NCBI RefSeq assembly: GCF_902459735.1
Contig: NZ_CABPRV010000003.1
Coordinates: 186,001-250,000 of the forward strand
From: Pandoraea capi
GTDB taxonomy: Bacteria; Pseudomonadota; Gammaproteobacteria; Burkholderiales; Burkholderiaceae
Direction of reading: 5' to 3'
DNA length: 64,000 nt
The notes under the pieces are model-generated. The model saw only the letters and a list, made by a program, of their open reading frames with translations, was not told the DNA's origin and did no database searches. Below are positions 1 to 9,483 of this stretch, one piece after another. Within the stretch, counting starts at the first letter, position 1; each line of letters starts with the position of its first letter. The position numbers and the translations under genes were made by a program.

Positions 1-258
1 AGCGGGCGGGCGCGGGCATGGCAAAGGTGTGTTGAAAGACGCGATGCGCGAGATACGGAAATTGATTTCAGGACAATTCAATAATTGCACTGGATTGATG
101 AGGCCGCAATACTGGCTTCGGTGCGGCCTGCTCGGCCTCATCTCCCCCGGCGTCTCCCGCGTCTGTGCCGTTTGCGCTGTTTGGGCCGTCCGCAATTTCA
201 TTCGCACGCCCGGCTGAACGGGTCGCACCCTCGCTTCGATACCTCTTCGGTTGACCTC

Positions 259-1482
259 ATGCCTCATCACGCTGCCTCCACGACATCGCCGGATCGCCAG
301 TCGTCGAATCCGTCCCGCTGGCCCGTCGCGCTGCTTGCGCTGCAACTGTTTCTCGTGACGTTCGCCGTCAATCTGCAAGCGCCGCTGGTGCCGCATTACG
401 CGGCGGCGAGCGGCCACGGTGCGGGTGCGCAGGCGTTGGCCTTCGCGTGTTACGTGGGCGCACTCGTGCCCGCGTTGCTGTTTCTCGCGGGACTGTCGGA
501 TCGTGTGGGACGCCAGTTGCCGCTGGCGGCGGCGTTGCTGCTGGGCCTCGTGGGCACCTGGCTGACGTTGCGCTGGCCGACGCTCGTCGCCCTGGGCGGC
601 GCCCGTGCCTGTTATGGGCTGGCGACGGGGCTGGTCGCGGGCAGCGGCACGGCCTACATGACTGAGTTGTACGGCGAACGGGACGATGCCGCCACGCGCG
701 GCGCGGCGCTGGTGGCCGCAGCGACGTCGCTCGGCTTCGGCACGGGGGCGCTGGCGACGGGGGTATGCCTGATCGTTGCGCCGTCGATGTTGCCGCCCGC
801 GAGTCTGTGGGCGTATCTGCCGTTCGCGTTCGTCGCGGCGCTCGCGGTGGCGGGGCTCCCCGCCCCTGCCCGTCACCCGAACGTGCCGTGGCTGCGCTGG
901 CCGGTGTTGGCCCCCGGCACGGTGCCGTTGGGGGTGGCGATTCTGCTGGCGTGGGCGGCAGTGGGGGTTGTCATCGGGGTGGTGCCGTCGGCGCTGGCCG
1001 CGCACGGTCATGCGGCATGGGCCGGTTTTGCCACATTCTTCGTCGTCTCGACAGGATTGCTGTTTCAGCCGGCCGCGCGCGGTATGGCGCCGGTGCGGGC
1101 GGTGCGCGCCGGTCTGATACTGGTGCCGCTCGGCTTCGTGGTGCTGGCGCTGGGCGTGGTGTACGTCAATCTGCCGGCACTACTCGTCGGCGCGATCATC
1201 GCGAGTTCGGCATGCTATGGATTCACGTATCTCGGCGGCCTGGCGGCGGTCAATGCAGCGGTCGCACCGGCATTGCGGGCGCGCGCGGCAGCGGGGTATT
1301 TCCTGTTCGCCTACTTCGGCTTCTCGGTGCCTGTCGTGACCAGCGGATGGCTCGCCGATCACTTCGGCATGCCCGTGGCGCTCGCCCTGTTCACTGCCGC
1401 GTTGATCGCGGGGAGTATGGCGTTGGCGATATCGCTGCGCCGCGAGGGCGCCGCGTCCGCAACGCTCAGGCGTCCGGTTTGA
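259..1482 (+). CDS. MFS family transporter
   Basis: A 407-residue polytopic inner-membrane protein of the major facilitator superfamily, probably a drug or metabolite efflux/uptake carrier driven by proton exchange. About twelve hydrophobic segments follow a short polar N-terminus of about 20 residues. The loop between helices 2 and 3 holds the family signature LAGLSDRVGRQ, and a second LADHFG loop occurs late in the protein. I chose the ATG at 259 because the longer frame upstream (from 85) is arginine-rich and not membrane-like, but no clear ribosome-binding site precedes 259, so the start is uncertain. The gene converges on the RpiR-type regulator and overlaps its 3' end by 17 bases. The substrate cannot be read from sequence. 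Confidence 0.85.
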   Translation: MPHHAASTTSPDRQSSNPSRWPVALLALQLFLVTFAVNLQAPLVPHYAAASGHGAGAQALAFACYVGALVPALLFLAGLSDRVGRQLPLAAALLLGLVGTWLTLRWPTLVALGGARACYGLATGLVAGSGTAYMTELYGERDDAATRGAALVAAATSLGFGTGALATGVCLIVAPSMLPPASLWAYLPFAFVAALAVAGLPAPARHPNVPWLRWPVLAPGTVPLGVAILLAWAAVGVVIGVVPSALAAHGHAAWAGFATFFVVSTGLLFQPAARGMAPVRAVRAGLILVPLGFVVLALGVVYVNLPALLVGAIIASSACYGFTYLGGLAAVNAAVAPALRARAAAGYFLFAYFGFSVPVVTSGWLADHFGMPVALALFTAALIAGSMALAISLRREGAASATLRRPV

Positions 1483-2398
1483 CGCGCGGCATGCCGCCGC
1501 CCGCTGCGGGGCTTCCCGTCGGGCTGACGTAAGCCCCGGTGCCGTGCAACTGATCTTCGGCCAGTTCCAGTGCGCGCACTGCGCCGCGCCCCTTGCGGGC
1601 GAGCAGCATTTCGACGAGCGTCTCCACCACGGCAATGCCTGCCGTGATCGACGGGAAGAACGACGGGCTTTCATGCGAGAACAGCACCGTGACGTCGGCG
1701 TCGAGGGCAAGCGGCGAGACGGTCGAGTCCGTGAGGGCGAGCACGCGCGCGCCGGCCGCGTGCGCCGCCCGGGCGACGATCAGCGCCTCGTTCGAATACG
1801 GTGCGAAGCTGATGACGACCACCACATCGCGCGCCGATAGCGCCCGCAATTCCATCTCCAGCGTGCCCGCCTCGCCACGAATCAGATGCACCGTCGGCCG
1901 GAACAGACGATAGACGTACTGAAACGTGAAGGCGATGGGAAAGCACGCGCGAAAGCCCGCCACGTGCACGGTACCTGCGCTGGCAAGCAAATCGACCGCC
2001 GCCCCCAGCGACGCATTCGCCCCCGCTTCCGTCAGGTCGAGGTTGTTGTGCTGCACGCGAAACATCTCCGGCACCATGCGCGCGGCGTCGCCCTCGCGAA
2101 TCACTTGCCGCGCACGGCTCGCGTAAGGCTGCGGCCCGAGCCGGATCGATTCCAGAAACAGTTCACGAAGCCCGTGCCAGCCGTCGAAGCCGAGATGCTG
2201 CGCAAGGCGCACGAACGTGGCCGGTTGCACGCCCGCTTCGGCAGCAATCGCGCGCATGGAACTGATCGGCACGCGTTGCGGATGATCGAGCAGGAAACGC
2301 GCGCCCGCCTGAAATTGCGGACTGAGTTGGGGGTAGCGCTCGCGCAACAGTGTGTTCAGTTGGTCGAGCGTCTGCGGCAGCGCTGTGGCTTGTGTCAT
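1466..2398 (-). CDS. MurR/RpiR family transcriptional regulator
   Basis: A 310-residue DNA-binding regulator. Residues about 34-75 form the RpiR-type helix-turn-helix (SSMRAIAAEAGVQPATFVR), and residues about 130-270 form a SIS sugar-isomerase fold that in this family binds a phosphosugar or related effector. The ATG at 2398 was preferred to an upstream in-frame ATG at 2464 because the family's N-terminus normally begins just before the first helix. It is transcribed divergently from the aminotransferase/BKACE pair, across a 298-base spacer, so it probably controls that operon. The effector is unknown; the neighbours suggest an amino or keto acid more than a sugar. Confidence 0.88.
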   Translation of the reverse strand: MTQATALPQTLDQLNTLLRERYPQLSPQFQAGARFLLDHPQRVPISSMRAIAAEAGVQPATFVRLAQHLGFDGWHGLRELFLESIRLGPQPYASRARQVIREGDAARMVPEMFRVQHNNLDLTEAGANASLGAAVDLLASAGTVHVAGFRACFPIAFTFQYVYRLFRPTVHLIRGEAGTLEMELRALSARDVVVVISFAPYSNEALIVARAAHAAGARVLALTDSTVSPLALDADVTVLFSHESPSFFPSITAGIAVVETLVEMLLARKGRGAVRALELAEDQLHGTGAYVSPTGSPAAGGGMPRVKPDA

Positions 2399-2436
2399 TG
2401 GGGGATGGCAACACGGCGACGAAAGAATGTAACGAT

Positions 2437-2563
2437 TGTTGCATGAAAAGCCGTCGGTGCGCACGGGCTTTCCCTCGCGACTGTGGCCTGTGATGAAACA
2501 GCGAGTGTGGTAAGGGTGTTGCGTAAAGTGTTGCGACGTAAAAATGAATGATACATATGTTGC
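2437..2563. promoter_or_regulatory. Repeated TGTTGC motifs in divergent promoter
   Basis: The spacer between the RpiR-type gene and the aminotransferase gene carries four direct copies of TGTTGC, at 2437-2442, 2517-2522, 2529-2534 and 2558-2563, several followed by an A-rich stretch. This could be a regulator binding array. It is only a pattern seen by eye, and a six-base motif can recur by chance. Confidence 0.3.
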
Positions 2564-2696
2564 AATGAGGGGGCGATACGCCTACACTGAGCGTCATCGT
2601 CCGGGGCGACGGCGGCTGTCCGGCCGTCGTGCACTGCGACATCGCCACACGACATTCACTACCGTCTTGCAGCCAATTTTCGTCAGAGGTCCAGGC

Positions 2697-4040
2697 ATGA
2701 CTCACGTGTTTCACCGCAACCCGCGCCAGACGTTGCCCGTCGCGGTCGGCGGCAAGGGAATCGAGTTGATCGACAGCAATGGCAAGCACTATCTCGATGC
2801 TTGCGGCGGCGCGGCGGTCTCCTGTCTGGGTCATGGGCATCCCCGCGTGATCGAGGCGATGCAGCAGCAGGCGGCGCAACTGGCTTATGCTCACACGTCG
2901 TTCTTCACGACGGAAGTCGCGGAGCATCTGGCCGACACGCTGGCGACGAGCGCGCCCGGCGATCTAAATCATGTCTACTTCGTGAGTGGCGGCTCGGAGG
3001 GCGTGGAAGCGGCGCTCAAGCTGGCGCGTCAGTATTTCGTCGAGATCGGTCAGCCGCAGCGTCAGTACTTCATCGCGCGTCGTCAGAGCTATCACGGCAA
3101 TACGCTTGGCGCGCTGGCCATCGGCGGCAACGCGTGGCGGCGCGAACCGTTCCTGCCGCTGCTGGTGCCGGCGCATCACGTCTCGCCGTGCTTTGCCTAT
3201 CGCGAGCGTGTCGATGGCGAGAGCGATGCGGCCTATGTGCAGCGTCTGGCGGACGAACTCGAAGCGAAGATTCTGGAGCTCGGCGGCGACAAGGTGATCG
3301 CGTTCGTCGCGGAGACGGTGGTCGGCGCGACGGCTGGCGCGGTGCCACCGGTCGGCGACTATTTCAAGCGTATCCGTGCCGTGTGCGACAAGTACGGCGT
3401 GCTGCTGCTGCTCGACGAAGTCATGTCCGGCATGGGCCGCACCGGCCATCTGTTCGCGTGCGAGGAAGACGGTGTGACGCCCGACATTCTGGTCATCGCC
3501 AAAGGTCTCGGCGCGGGGTATCAACCGATCGGCGCGATGCTCTGCACCGACAGGATTTTCGACGCTGTGGTCGGCGGCTCGGGCTTCTTCCAGCATGGAC
3601 ACACCTACCTCGGACACGCGATGGCGTGCGCGGCGGCGCTGGCCGTGCAGCGCACGATTTCCGAAGAGAACCTGCTGGAGAACGTGAAGGCGCGCGGCGA
3701 GCAGTTGCGCGCGCGTTTGCGCGAGGTCTTCGCCGATCACCCGAACGTGGGCGATGTGCGCGGTCGCGGACTGTTCGTCGGTGTCGAATTCGTTGCGGAC
3801 CGGGCGACGAAGCAGACCCTGCCCACGGCCGACAGGACGCACGCCCGTTTGAAGGCCGCTGCCAAGGCGCGCGGCCTGTTGATCTATCCGATGGGCGGGA
3901 CGGTCGATGGCGTGCATGGCGACCATGCGTTGATCGCGCCGCCGTTCATCTGCCAGCCGGACGACATCGACCGTATCGTGGAGCGTCTGGCGCTGTCGGT
4001 GGCTGACGTGACCGGTGTGAAGGCCGGAGGTCTGGCATGA
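2697..4040 (+). CDS. Class III PLP-dependent aminotransferase
   Basis: A 447-residue cytosolic aminotransferase of the class III (ornithine/4-aminobutyrate/omega-amino acid) family. The PLP lysine is K269 in IAKGLGAGYQPIGAM, and the pyridine-nitrogen aspartate is D240 in LLLLDEVMSGMGRTG. The conserved SGGSEGVEAALKLARQY phosphate-binding segment is also present. The length is normal for the family. The ATG at 2697 starts at the conserved FHRNPRQ segment; an upstream in-frame ATG at 2544 would add a low-complexity, non-conserved leader. Its stop overlaps the start of the next gene by four bases, so the two are translated together. It may supply the beta-keto acid used by the neighbouring cleavage enzyme, but the amino donor and product are unknown. 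Confidence 0.92.
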   Translation: MTHVFHRNPRQTLPVAVGGKGIELIDSNGKHYLDACGGAAVSCLGHGHPRVIEAMQQQAAQLAYAHTSFFTTEVAEHLADTLATSAPGDLNHVYFVSGGSEGVEAALKLARQYFVEIGQPQRQYFIARRQSYHGNTLGALAIGGNAWRREPFLPLLVPAHHVSPCFAYRERVDGESDAAYVQRLADELEAKILELGGDKVIAFVAETVVGATAGAVPPVGDYFKRIRAVCDKYGVLLLLDEVMSGMGRTGHLFACEEDGVTPDILVIAKGLGAGYQPIGAMLCTDRIFDAVVGGSGFFQHGHTYLGHAMACAAALAVQRTISEENLLENVKARGEQLRARLREVFADHPNVGDVRGRGLFVGVEFVADRATKQTLPTADRTHARLKAAAKARGLLIYPMGGTVDGVHGDHALIAPPFICQPDDIDRIVERLALSVADVTGVKAGGLA

Positions 4041-4879
4041 CGCGGGCCTACGCGCTGGCCGTCGCTCCCAACGGCGCGCGTCGAACGCACGCCGACCACG
4101 CGGCACTGCCGATGACACCGGACGAACTGGGCGCATGCGCCAAGGCATGTCTGGACGCGGGCGCTGCGATGATCCACTTGCACGTGCGCAAGCCGGACGG
4201 CACGCACAGCCTTGAAGTGCCAGACTACACGGCCGGGATCGCCGCCGTGCGTCGCGCCGTCGGCAACGCGCTCGTCTTGCAGGTGACGACCGAAGCCGTC
4301 GGCATCTACACGCCCGAGCAGCAGATCGCGACGGTGCAGGCACTGCGTCCCGAGGCCATCTCCGTGGCGCTGCGTGAAGTGTTGCCCGATGCGGCGCACG
4401 CGCCGGCGGCCGAAGCGTTCTTCGCATGGCTCTGGCAGGAAAACATCGTCACGCAATACATCCTGTACGACACCGAAGACGTTGCGCATTACTGGCGTCT
4501 GCGCGCGAGCGGCGCGATTGCTACGGGTCGTCACTGGGTGTTGTTCGTGCTGGGCCGCTACAGCAAAGGCCAGTTGTCCTCGCCGTCCGACCTGCTGCCG
4601 TTTCTCGGCGCCTGGCAGACGGGGGCGCAGGCGTTGGGCGAAGACGTGCACGCTACGCCGTGGGCGATGTGCGCTTTTGGTCCGCGCGAGGCCGAGTGCG
4701 CACTGGCCGCCGTGTTGCAGGGCGGCCACGCCCGGATCGGCTTCGAGAACAATCTCTACCTGCCGGACGGCAGCGTCTGCCCGGACAATGCGGCGTCGCT
4801 CGGCGCTCTGACGTCCGCAGCCACCCCGCTGGCGCTCGCCCCCATGACGGCGGACGCGCTGCGCGAACTGACCCGCTGA
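4037..4879 (+). CDS. BKACE family beta-keto acid cleavage enzyme (DUF849)
   Basis: A 280-residue TIM-barrel enzyme of the BKACE family, of which 3-keto-5-aminohexanoate cleavage enzyme (Kce) is the founding member. The family condenses a beta-keto acid with acetyl-CoA and cleaves the product to acetoacetate and a new CoA ester, using a divalent metal. The metal motif HLH is seen at residues 47-49 (MIHLHVRKPDG). Later conserved segments include LQVTTEAVGIY and GFENNLYLPDG. It overlaps the aminotransferase gene by four bases. Family members use many different beta-keto acids, so the true substrate cannot be assigned; the lysine-fermentation substrate is only one option. Confidence 0.88.
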   Translation: MTRAYALAVAPNGARRTHADHAALPMTPDELGACAKACLDAGAAMIHLHVRKPDGTHSLEVPDYTAGIAAVRRAVGNALVLQVTTEAVGIYTPEQQIATVQALRPEAISVALREVLPDAAHAPAAEAFFAWLWQENIVTQYILYDTEDVAHYWRLRASGAIATGRHWVLFVLGRYSKGQLSSPSDLLPFLGAWQTGAQALGEDVHATPWAMCAFGPREAECALAAVLQGGHARIGFENNLYLPDGSVCPDNAASLGALTSAATPLALAPMTADALRELTR

Positions 4880-4925
4880 TCCCCTGACCGCCGGTGCCGT
4901 CACCCGGCATCCGAATCGTGGTTCA

Positions 4926-4955
4926 CCCGGGCGCATTCTGTGCCCGGGAATGCGC
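4926..4955. promoter_or_regulatory. Overlapping inverted repeats upstream of wspA
   Basis: Two perfect inverted repeats share bases. CCCGGGC at 4926-4932 pairs with GCCCGGG at 4942-4948, while GCGCATTC at 4931-4938 pairs with GAATGCGC at 4948-4955. They cannot form at the same time. No T-run follows either stem. They may end the upstream operon's transcript or act in the wspA leader. Confidence 0.4.
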
Positions 4956-5093
4956 ATCGAATCAGAAATAAACCCAAATACACGGCCTGACCGGCGTTGC
5001 CCGGCCGGGCCGCTGTAATAGAATCGGCGTAACCTCAAAAAGGCCCGCGTCGCCCCCTTTGGCACCGGGCATGAACCCGAACGGGAGCGCGGC

Positions 5094-6743
5094 GTGAAAC
5101 ACTGGTCGATCCGACATCGCATTCTGGCCAGTTTTGGCCTGATCCTTGCCTTGATGGCCCTGATGGCAGGCATTGCCTATACGCGGCTGTCCGCCATCGA
5201 AGCGGAGGCCCGCAGTGTGGAAGACGATTCCGCGCCCGGCCTCTACTACAGCACGATGCTTCGTGGCGCGTGGTTCGAAAGCTACCAGTTGCTCCAGCAG
5301 GTCGTCGCCATCGACGACAACGATCGCACGCGTGCCGTCGACCTCGACGCCCTGCGCGCTGCCGATACCCGCATCGATGGCTGGCTCAAGGACTATGGCA
5401 AGACAGTCAATCGCCCGGTCGACAAGATGCAATACGACGAAGTGCGCGGCACACGCAGCCAGTACAGTCGCATCAGCACGCAGGTGCTCAAGCTCGTCGC
5501 CGACGGTCAGATGCCCGCCGCGCGCGCCATGCTCACGGAGCAGCTCTACCCGGAATGGGGACGCGGACGTGCGGCCATTCAGCGCCTCGTCGATGCCAAC
5601 AAGACCTACGCCGACGACGCCACGCACAACATCGGCGAAGCGGTGACGGCAGCCAAGGCCACGATGCTCATCACGCTGGTGGTGGCGCTGGCGGTGGCTG
5701 TGCTGGCCGGCTGGTTGCTGTTCCGCGCGATAAGCGTGCCGCTTGCGAGCGTCATGCAGATTCTGGAAGTCATGCGCGCGGGCGATCTGACCAAGCGTCT
5801 CGATCTGGAGCGCCGAGACGAATTCGGCGCCCTGGAGTCGGGCTTCAACCGGATGACGGACGAACTGACGGGCCTCGTCGGACAGGCGCAGAAATCGGCG
5901 CTCCAAGTCACGACATCGGTGACCGAGATTGCCGCGACGTCGCGTCAGCAACAGGCGACGGCATCGGAGACGGCAGCGACCACGACCGAGATCGGCGCGA
6001 CGTCGCGTGAGATTTTCGCAACGTCACGCGATCTGGCGCGCACCATGACCGAAGTGGCGGGCGTTGCCGAACATGCGGCATCCCTCGCGGGCACGGGCCA
6101 CATCGGCCTCACGCGCATGGAAGAGGCGATGCGTCACGTGGTGGAAGCGGCAGGCTCCGTGAACGGCAAGCTCGGCATCCTCAACGAGAAGGCCGGCAAC
6201 ATCAATCAGGTCGTGACGACGATCACGAAGGTGGCGGACCAGACCAACCTGCTCTCGCTCAACGCGGCGATCGAAGCCGAGAAGGCCGGGGAGTACGGGC
6301 GCGGCTTCGCGGTGGTGGCGACGGAGATCCGTCGTCTTGCCGACCAGACTGCCGTGGCGACCTACGACATCGAACAGATGATCAAGGAGATCCAGTCGGC
6401 CGTGTCGGCCGGGGTCATGGGCATGGACAAGTTCTCCGAGGAAGTGCGTCGCGGCATGGACGAAATGCGTCAGGTCGGCGATCAGCTCGCGCAGATCATT
6501 TCGCAGGTGCAGACGCTGCCGCCACGCTTCCAGGTCGTCAATGAAGGCATGCAGGCGCAGGCGACCGGTGCCGAGCAGATCAATCAGGCGCTGGTGCAAC
6601 TCTCCGAAGCTGCGCAGCAGACGGCCGAGTCGTTGCAGCAATCGAGTCAGGCGATCGAAGAACTCAATCATGTCGCCAACGGGCTCAAGAGCGGGGTGTC
6701 GCGCTTCAAGGTGCAGGCGCTCCCGCCCTCGGGTCTGGTCTGA
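5094..6743 (+). CDS. wspA: WspA methyl-accepting chemotaxis protein
   Basis: A 549-residue inner-membrane chemoreceptor, the sensor of the Wsp surface-sensing pathway. Transmembrane helices lie at residues about 11-30 and 190-211, flanking a mostly helical periplasmic domain. A HAMP segment follows at about 211-263, then the long methyl-accepting coiled coil with its hairpin tip near residue 385-415 ([20 protein letters not shown]). The tip reads EAEKAGE where most receptors have EAARAGE. It begins with GTG at 5094, preceded at 6 bases by GGGAG. It heads the cluster of seven wsp genes in the standard order, which is what identifies it as WspA and not a generic receptor. Confidence 0.92.
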   Translation: MKHWSIRHRILASFGLILALMALMAGIAYTRLSAIEAEARSVEDDSAPGLYYSTMLRGAWFESYQLLQQVVAIDDNDRTRAVDLDALRAADTRIDGWLKDYGKTVNRPVDKMQYDEVRGTRSQYSRISTQVLKLVADGQMPAARAMLTEQLYPEWGRGRAAIQRLVDANKTYADDATHNIGEAVTAAKATMLITLVVALAVAVLAGWLLFRAISVPLASVMQILEVMRAGDLTKRLDLERRDEFGALESGFNRMTDELTGLVGQAQKSALQVTTSVTEIAATSRQQQATASETAATTTEIGATSREIFATSRDLARTMTEVAGVAEHAASLAGTGHIGLTRMEEAMRHVVEAAGSVNGKLGILNEKAGNINQVVTTITKVADQTNLLSLNAAIEAEKAGEYGRGFAVVATEIRRLADQTAVATYDIEQMIKEIQSAVSAGVMGMDKFSEEVRRGMDEMRQVGDQLAQIISQVQTLPPRFQVVNEGMQAQATGAEQINQALVQLSEAAQQTAESLQQSSQAIEELNHVANGLKSGVSRFKVQALPPSGLV

Positions 6744-6788
6744 CGTTACCGATACACCGTAACCTCGTCGTCACTCGCGGACACCGAC

Positions 6789-7343
6789 ATGCTGTTCCTG
6801 CGTTTTGCTATCGCGACCGATCATTACGTCATCGAAGCCAGTCATGTGGCCGAGGTGCTGCCGTGGCTGGCGCTCAAGCGCCTGCCTGCGGCGCCTGCCT
6901 GGGTCGCGGGGGCGTTCAGCTACCGGGGCGAATCCGTCCCGGTCATCGATCTGACGTGTCTGGCCACGGGGCACGGCGCGCCCGAGCGACGCTCGACGCG
7001 ACTGGTGCTCGTGCACTACCCCGCACCCGGCCCGCAGGCGCGTCGGCTCGGCGTGCTCGTCGAGCGGGCGACCGACACCTTGCGCGCGGACGCCGCCGCC
7101 TTCAAGTCGAGCGGCATCGATCTGCCCGAGGGCCGCTATCTCGGCCCGGTGCTCGATACGGAAGACGGGCTCGTGCAGTGGGTGCACATCGACCAGTTGC
7201 TGAGCGACGACGCTCGTGCGCTGCTGTTCGACGCCGCGAAGGATGCGCTGGCGGATGAGGCGGCCGATGCCGCTGCCGCCGACGGTGACTCGAACGGGGC
7301 CGGCGAAGTGAACGAAGTCAACGCAGCGAGGGCGTCGTCATGA
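6789..7343 (+). CDS. wspB: WspB CheW-like adaptor
   Basis: A 184-residue CheW-domain scaffold that should couple the WspA receptor to the WspE kinase. The CheW fold covers residues about 1-150 (hallmarks FRFAIATDHYVIEASHVAEV and AGAFSYRGESVPVIDL). The last 35 or so residues are an alanine-rich tail without homology I recognise. It lies 45 bases after wspA and overlaps wspC by four bases, so translation is probably coupled. Confidence 0.88.
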   Translation: MLFLRFAIATDHYVIEASHVAEVLPWLALKRLPAAPAWVAGAFSYRGESVPVIDLTCLATGHGAPERRSTRLVLVHYPAPGPQARRLGVLVERATDTLRADAAAFKSSGIDLPEGRYLGPVLDTEDGLVQWVHIDQLLSDDARALLFDAAKDALADEAADAAAADGDSNGAGEVNEVNAARASS

Positions 7344-8818
7344 GCCACGTGCAGGACATCGAACGTTTGCTGCGCGACACGATGGGACTCGATGCCGAAA
7401 CGCTCGGCGTCAATGCCATCGAACGCGCGGTGCGTGCACGTCTTGCCGCCCTCTCTGCCGAGATGCAGGACACGCCGCCCTACTCGCGTTACTGGCAGCG
7501 ACTGCAACAATCGCCGCAGGAACTTCAGGCGCTGATTGAAGCGATCGTGGTGCCCGAAACATGGTTCTACCGACATCGCGAAGCATTCACGGCGCTGACG
7601 CAGATGGCGCAGGAGGCGCGCGCGTCGCGTCGCGGCACACCGCGCGAAGCGCAGCCCATCCGCTTGCTGAGTCTGCCGTGCTCGACCGGCGAAGAACCCT
7701 ATTCGATGGCGATGACGATGTTCGACGCGGGATTCGCGGCGAACGACTTCACCATCGATGCGCTCGACATCAGCGAACGTGCGCTCGCCGTGGCGCGTGA
7801 GGGGCGTTACGGGCGCAACTCGTTTCGCGGCCCGCCGGGCACGATGCTGTTTCGCGACCGCTATTTCACTCCGGAAGACGAGAACTTCCGTGTCATCGGC
7901 GCTCTGCGTTCGCAGGTGCGGTGGCACGCGGGCAATCTCTTCGACGCGTCGCTCGTCGACCGGCTGGGCACGTTCGATTTCGTCTTCTTCCGTAACGTGC
8001 TGATCTATTTCGATCGCGACGGGCAGCGTCGTGCCATCGCGGCGCTCGAACAGCTTATGCGCATGGGCGCGACGCTCTTCGCCGGACCGGCCGAAGGGGG
8101 AACGCTCACCAGCAACGGGCTGGCGCCGACCGGGCACGTGCAGGCGTTTTCGTTCCGTGTCGCAGGGCCGGTGCGCGACGTGAAGGTGCCGCCGGCCGGG
8201 ACGTCGCGTCCGACGGGCACGCTCGAGACCTTCCATGCGAGCGTGCCGCGCAGCCCCGTCGACGCTATCGCGCAACACCGGCCGACGCACGCGGTGCAAG
8301 TGGCTCATGTGGCGCATGCCGCCCCAGCCGCCGCCGCAGCGTCGAGCGTTCGATCTTTCGCGCCACCCAGCGCTGCGTCACCGGAGCCGGCGAGACCCGC
8401 TGCGTTCGAGAGCATCGATGCCGCCGCCCGCGCTGACCTTGCTGCCCAACTGGCGCAAGCCGGGGCCGCCGCCGATGCCGGCGACTTCGTGCGTGCCGTC
8501 GCGTTGTGTCGCGCTGTACTCGCTACGGACCGCGCCAACGCACAGGCGGAATATCTGCTGGGGCTGGTCGAGGATGCTCGCGGCGACGCCCAGGGTGCGC
8601 TCATTCACTACCGTCGCGCGTTGTATCTCGACCCGGGACACTACGAAGCGCTCGTTCACTGCGCCGCGCTGCTCGACGCGCGTGGCGATGCGGCGGGCGC
8701 GAAACGTTTGCTGGAGCGCGCCGACAGAGCCGAACGTGCCGAACGCAACGCGACGAACACTACGACGACTTCCGAATCGCATGACCAGAGGCATCGCCAC
8801 GGGACACGACATCGATGA
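7340..8818 (+). CDS. wspC: WspC CheR-type methyltransferase with TPR domain
   Basis: A 492-residue cytoplasmic SAM-dependent glutamate methyltransferase that should modify WspA. Residues about 1-270 are the CheR catalytic region, with VPETWFYR, the SAM-binding LLSLPCSTGEEPYSMAM, and DFVFFRNVLIYFD. A low-complexity alanine/proline linker (about 275-350) leads to tetratricopeptide-like helices at about 360-470. This CheR-TPR architecture is the hallmark of WspC. It overlaps the neighbours on each side by four bases. Confidence 0.9.
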   Translation: MSHVQDIERLLRDTMGLDAETLGVNAIERAVRARLAALSAEMQDTPPYSRYWQRLQQSPQELQALIEAIVVPETWFYRHREAFTALTQMAQEARASRRGTPREAQPIRLLSLPCSTGEEPYSMAMTMFDAGFAANDFTIDALDISERALAVAREGRYGRNSFRGPPGTMLFRDRYFTPEDENFRVIGALRSQVRWHAGNLFDASLVDRLGTFDFVFFRNVLIYFDRDGQRRAIAALEQLMRMGATLFAGPAEGGTLTSNGLAPTGHVQAFSFRVAGPVRDVKVPPAGTSRPTGTLETFHASVPRSPVDAIAQHRPTHAVQVAHVAHAAPAAAAASSVRSFAPPSAASPEPARPAAFESIDAAARADLAAQLAQAGAAADAGDFVRAVALCRAVLATDRANAQAEYLLGLVEDARGDAQGALIHYRRALYLDPGHYEALVHCAALLDARGDAAGAKRLLERADRAERAERNATNTTTTSESHDQRHRHGTRHR

Positions 8819-9483
8819 CCGATCACGAAATTGCGCCTGACGCCGGTCCCGTGTCCGGCGAGCGCTCCCACACTGCCGGGCCGCCCGGATCTCCCGGTAC
8901 GCCGCCCGCCGGTTCGCTGCACCGCAAAGCCGCCGAACTGCTCGACCGTCTGCCGGTCGTGCCTGTCGACCCTACGCCGTGGCGCGCCAAGGCTGACGGA
9001 CAGGAGATGGTGCGCGGCACGTCGCTGCTGGTTTTCCGTCTCGCCGACGAATGGCTGGCGCTGCCTGCCGCTACGATCGAAGAAGTCGCGCCGATGCGTG
9101 GCTGGCATTCGGTGCCGGGGCATCGTCAGCGCGCGCTGCTCGGACTCGTCAACCTGCGTGGCGCGCTTGTGCCGTGCCTGTCGCTCGGCGAACTGCTTGG
9201 CGTGCAACCCGCACCGCAAACGCAGACGTCCGCCACGAACACCCTGCGTGCGAGCACGGCGCGATTGCTGGCGTTGCGTCATGGGCATCACCTGAGCGCG
9301 TTTCCCGTAACGGAGGTGCACGGTACGGTCACCCCCGCGAGTACGGCGTTGGGGCCGGTGCCCGCGACGGCGCTGGGTGCGTCGGATGGGTTTGCCGTGG
9401 CAGTGCTGCCGTGGCGCGACCATATCGTCGGCGTGCTCGACCCGTTGCGCGTGGGCGCGGCGTTCGACCGGAGCCTCGCATGA
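8815..9483 (+). CDS. wspD: WspD CheW-like adaptor
   Basis: A 222-residue second CheW-domain scaffold of the Wsp complex. A polar N-terminal extension of about 60 residues precedes the CheW fold (LLVFRLADEWLALPAATIEEV and LLGLVNLRGALVPCLSLGELLG). In Pseudomonas, WspB and WspD both help assemble the receptor-kinase clusters; the same is inferred here from order and domain. The gene overlaps wspC and wspE by four bases on each side. Confidence 0.87.
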   Translation: MTDHEIAPDAGPVSGERSHTAGPPGSPGTPPAGSLHRKAAELLDRLPVVPVDPTPWRAKADGQEMVRGTSLLVFRLADEWLALPAATIEEVAPMRGWHSVPGHRQRALLGLVNLRGALVPCLSLGELLGVQPAPQTQTSATNTLRASTARLLALRHGHHLSAFPVTEVHGTVTPASTALGPVPATALGASDGFAVAVLPWRDHIVGVLDPLRVGAAFDRSLA

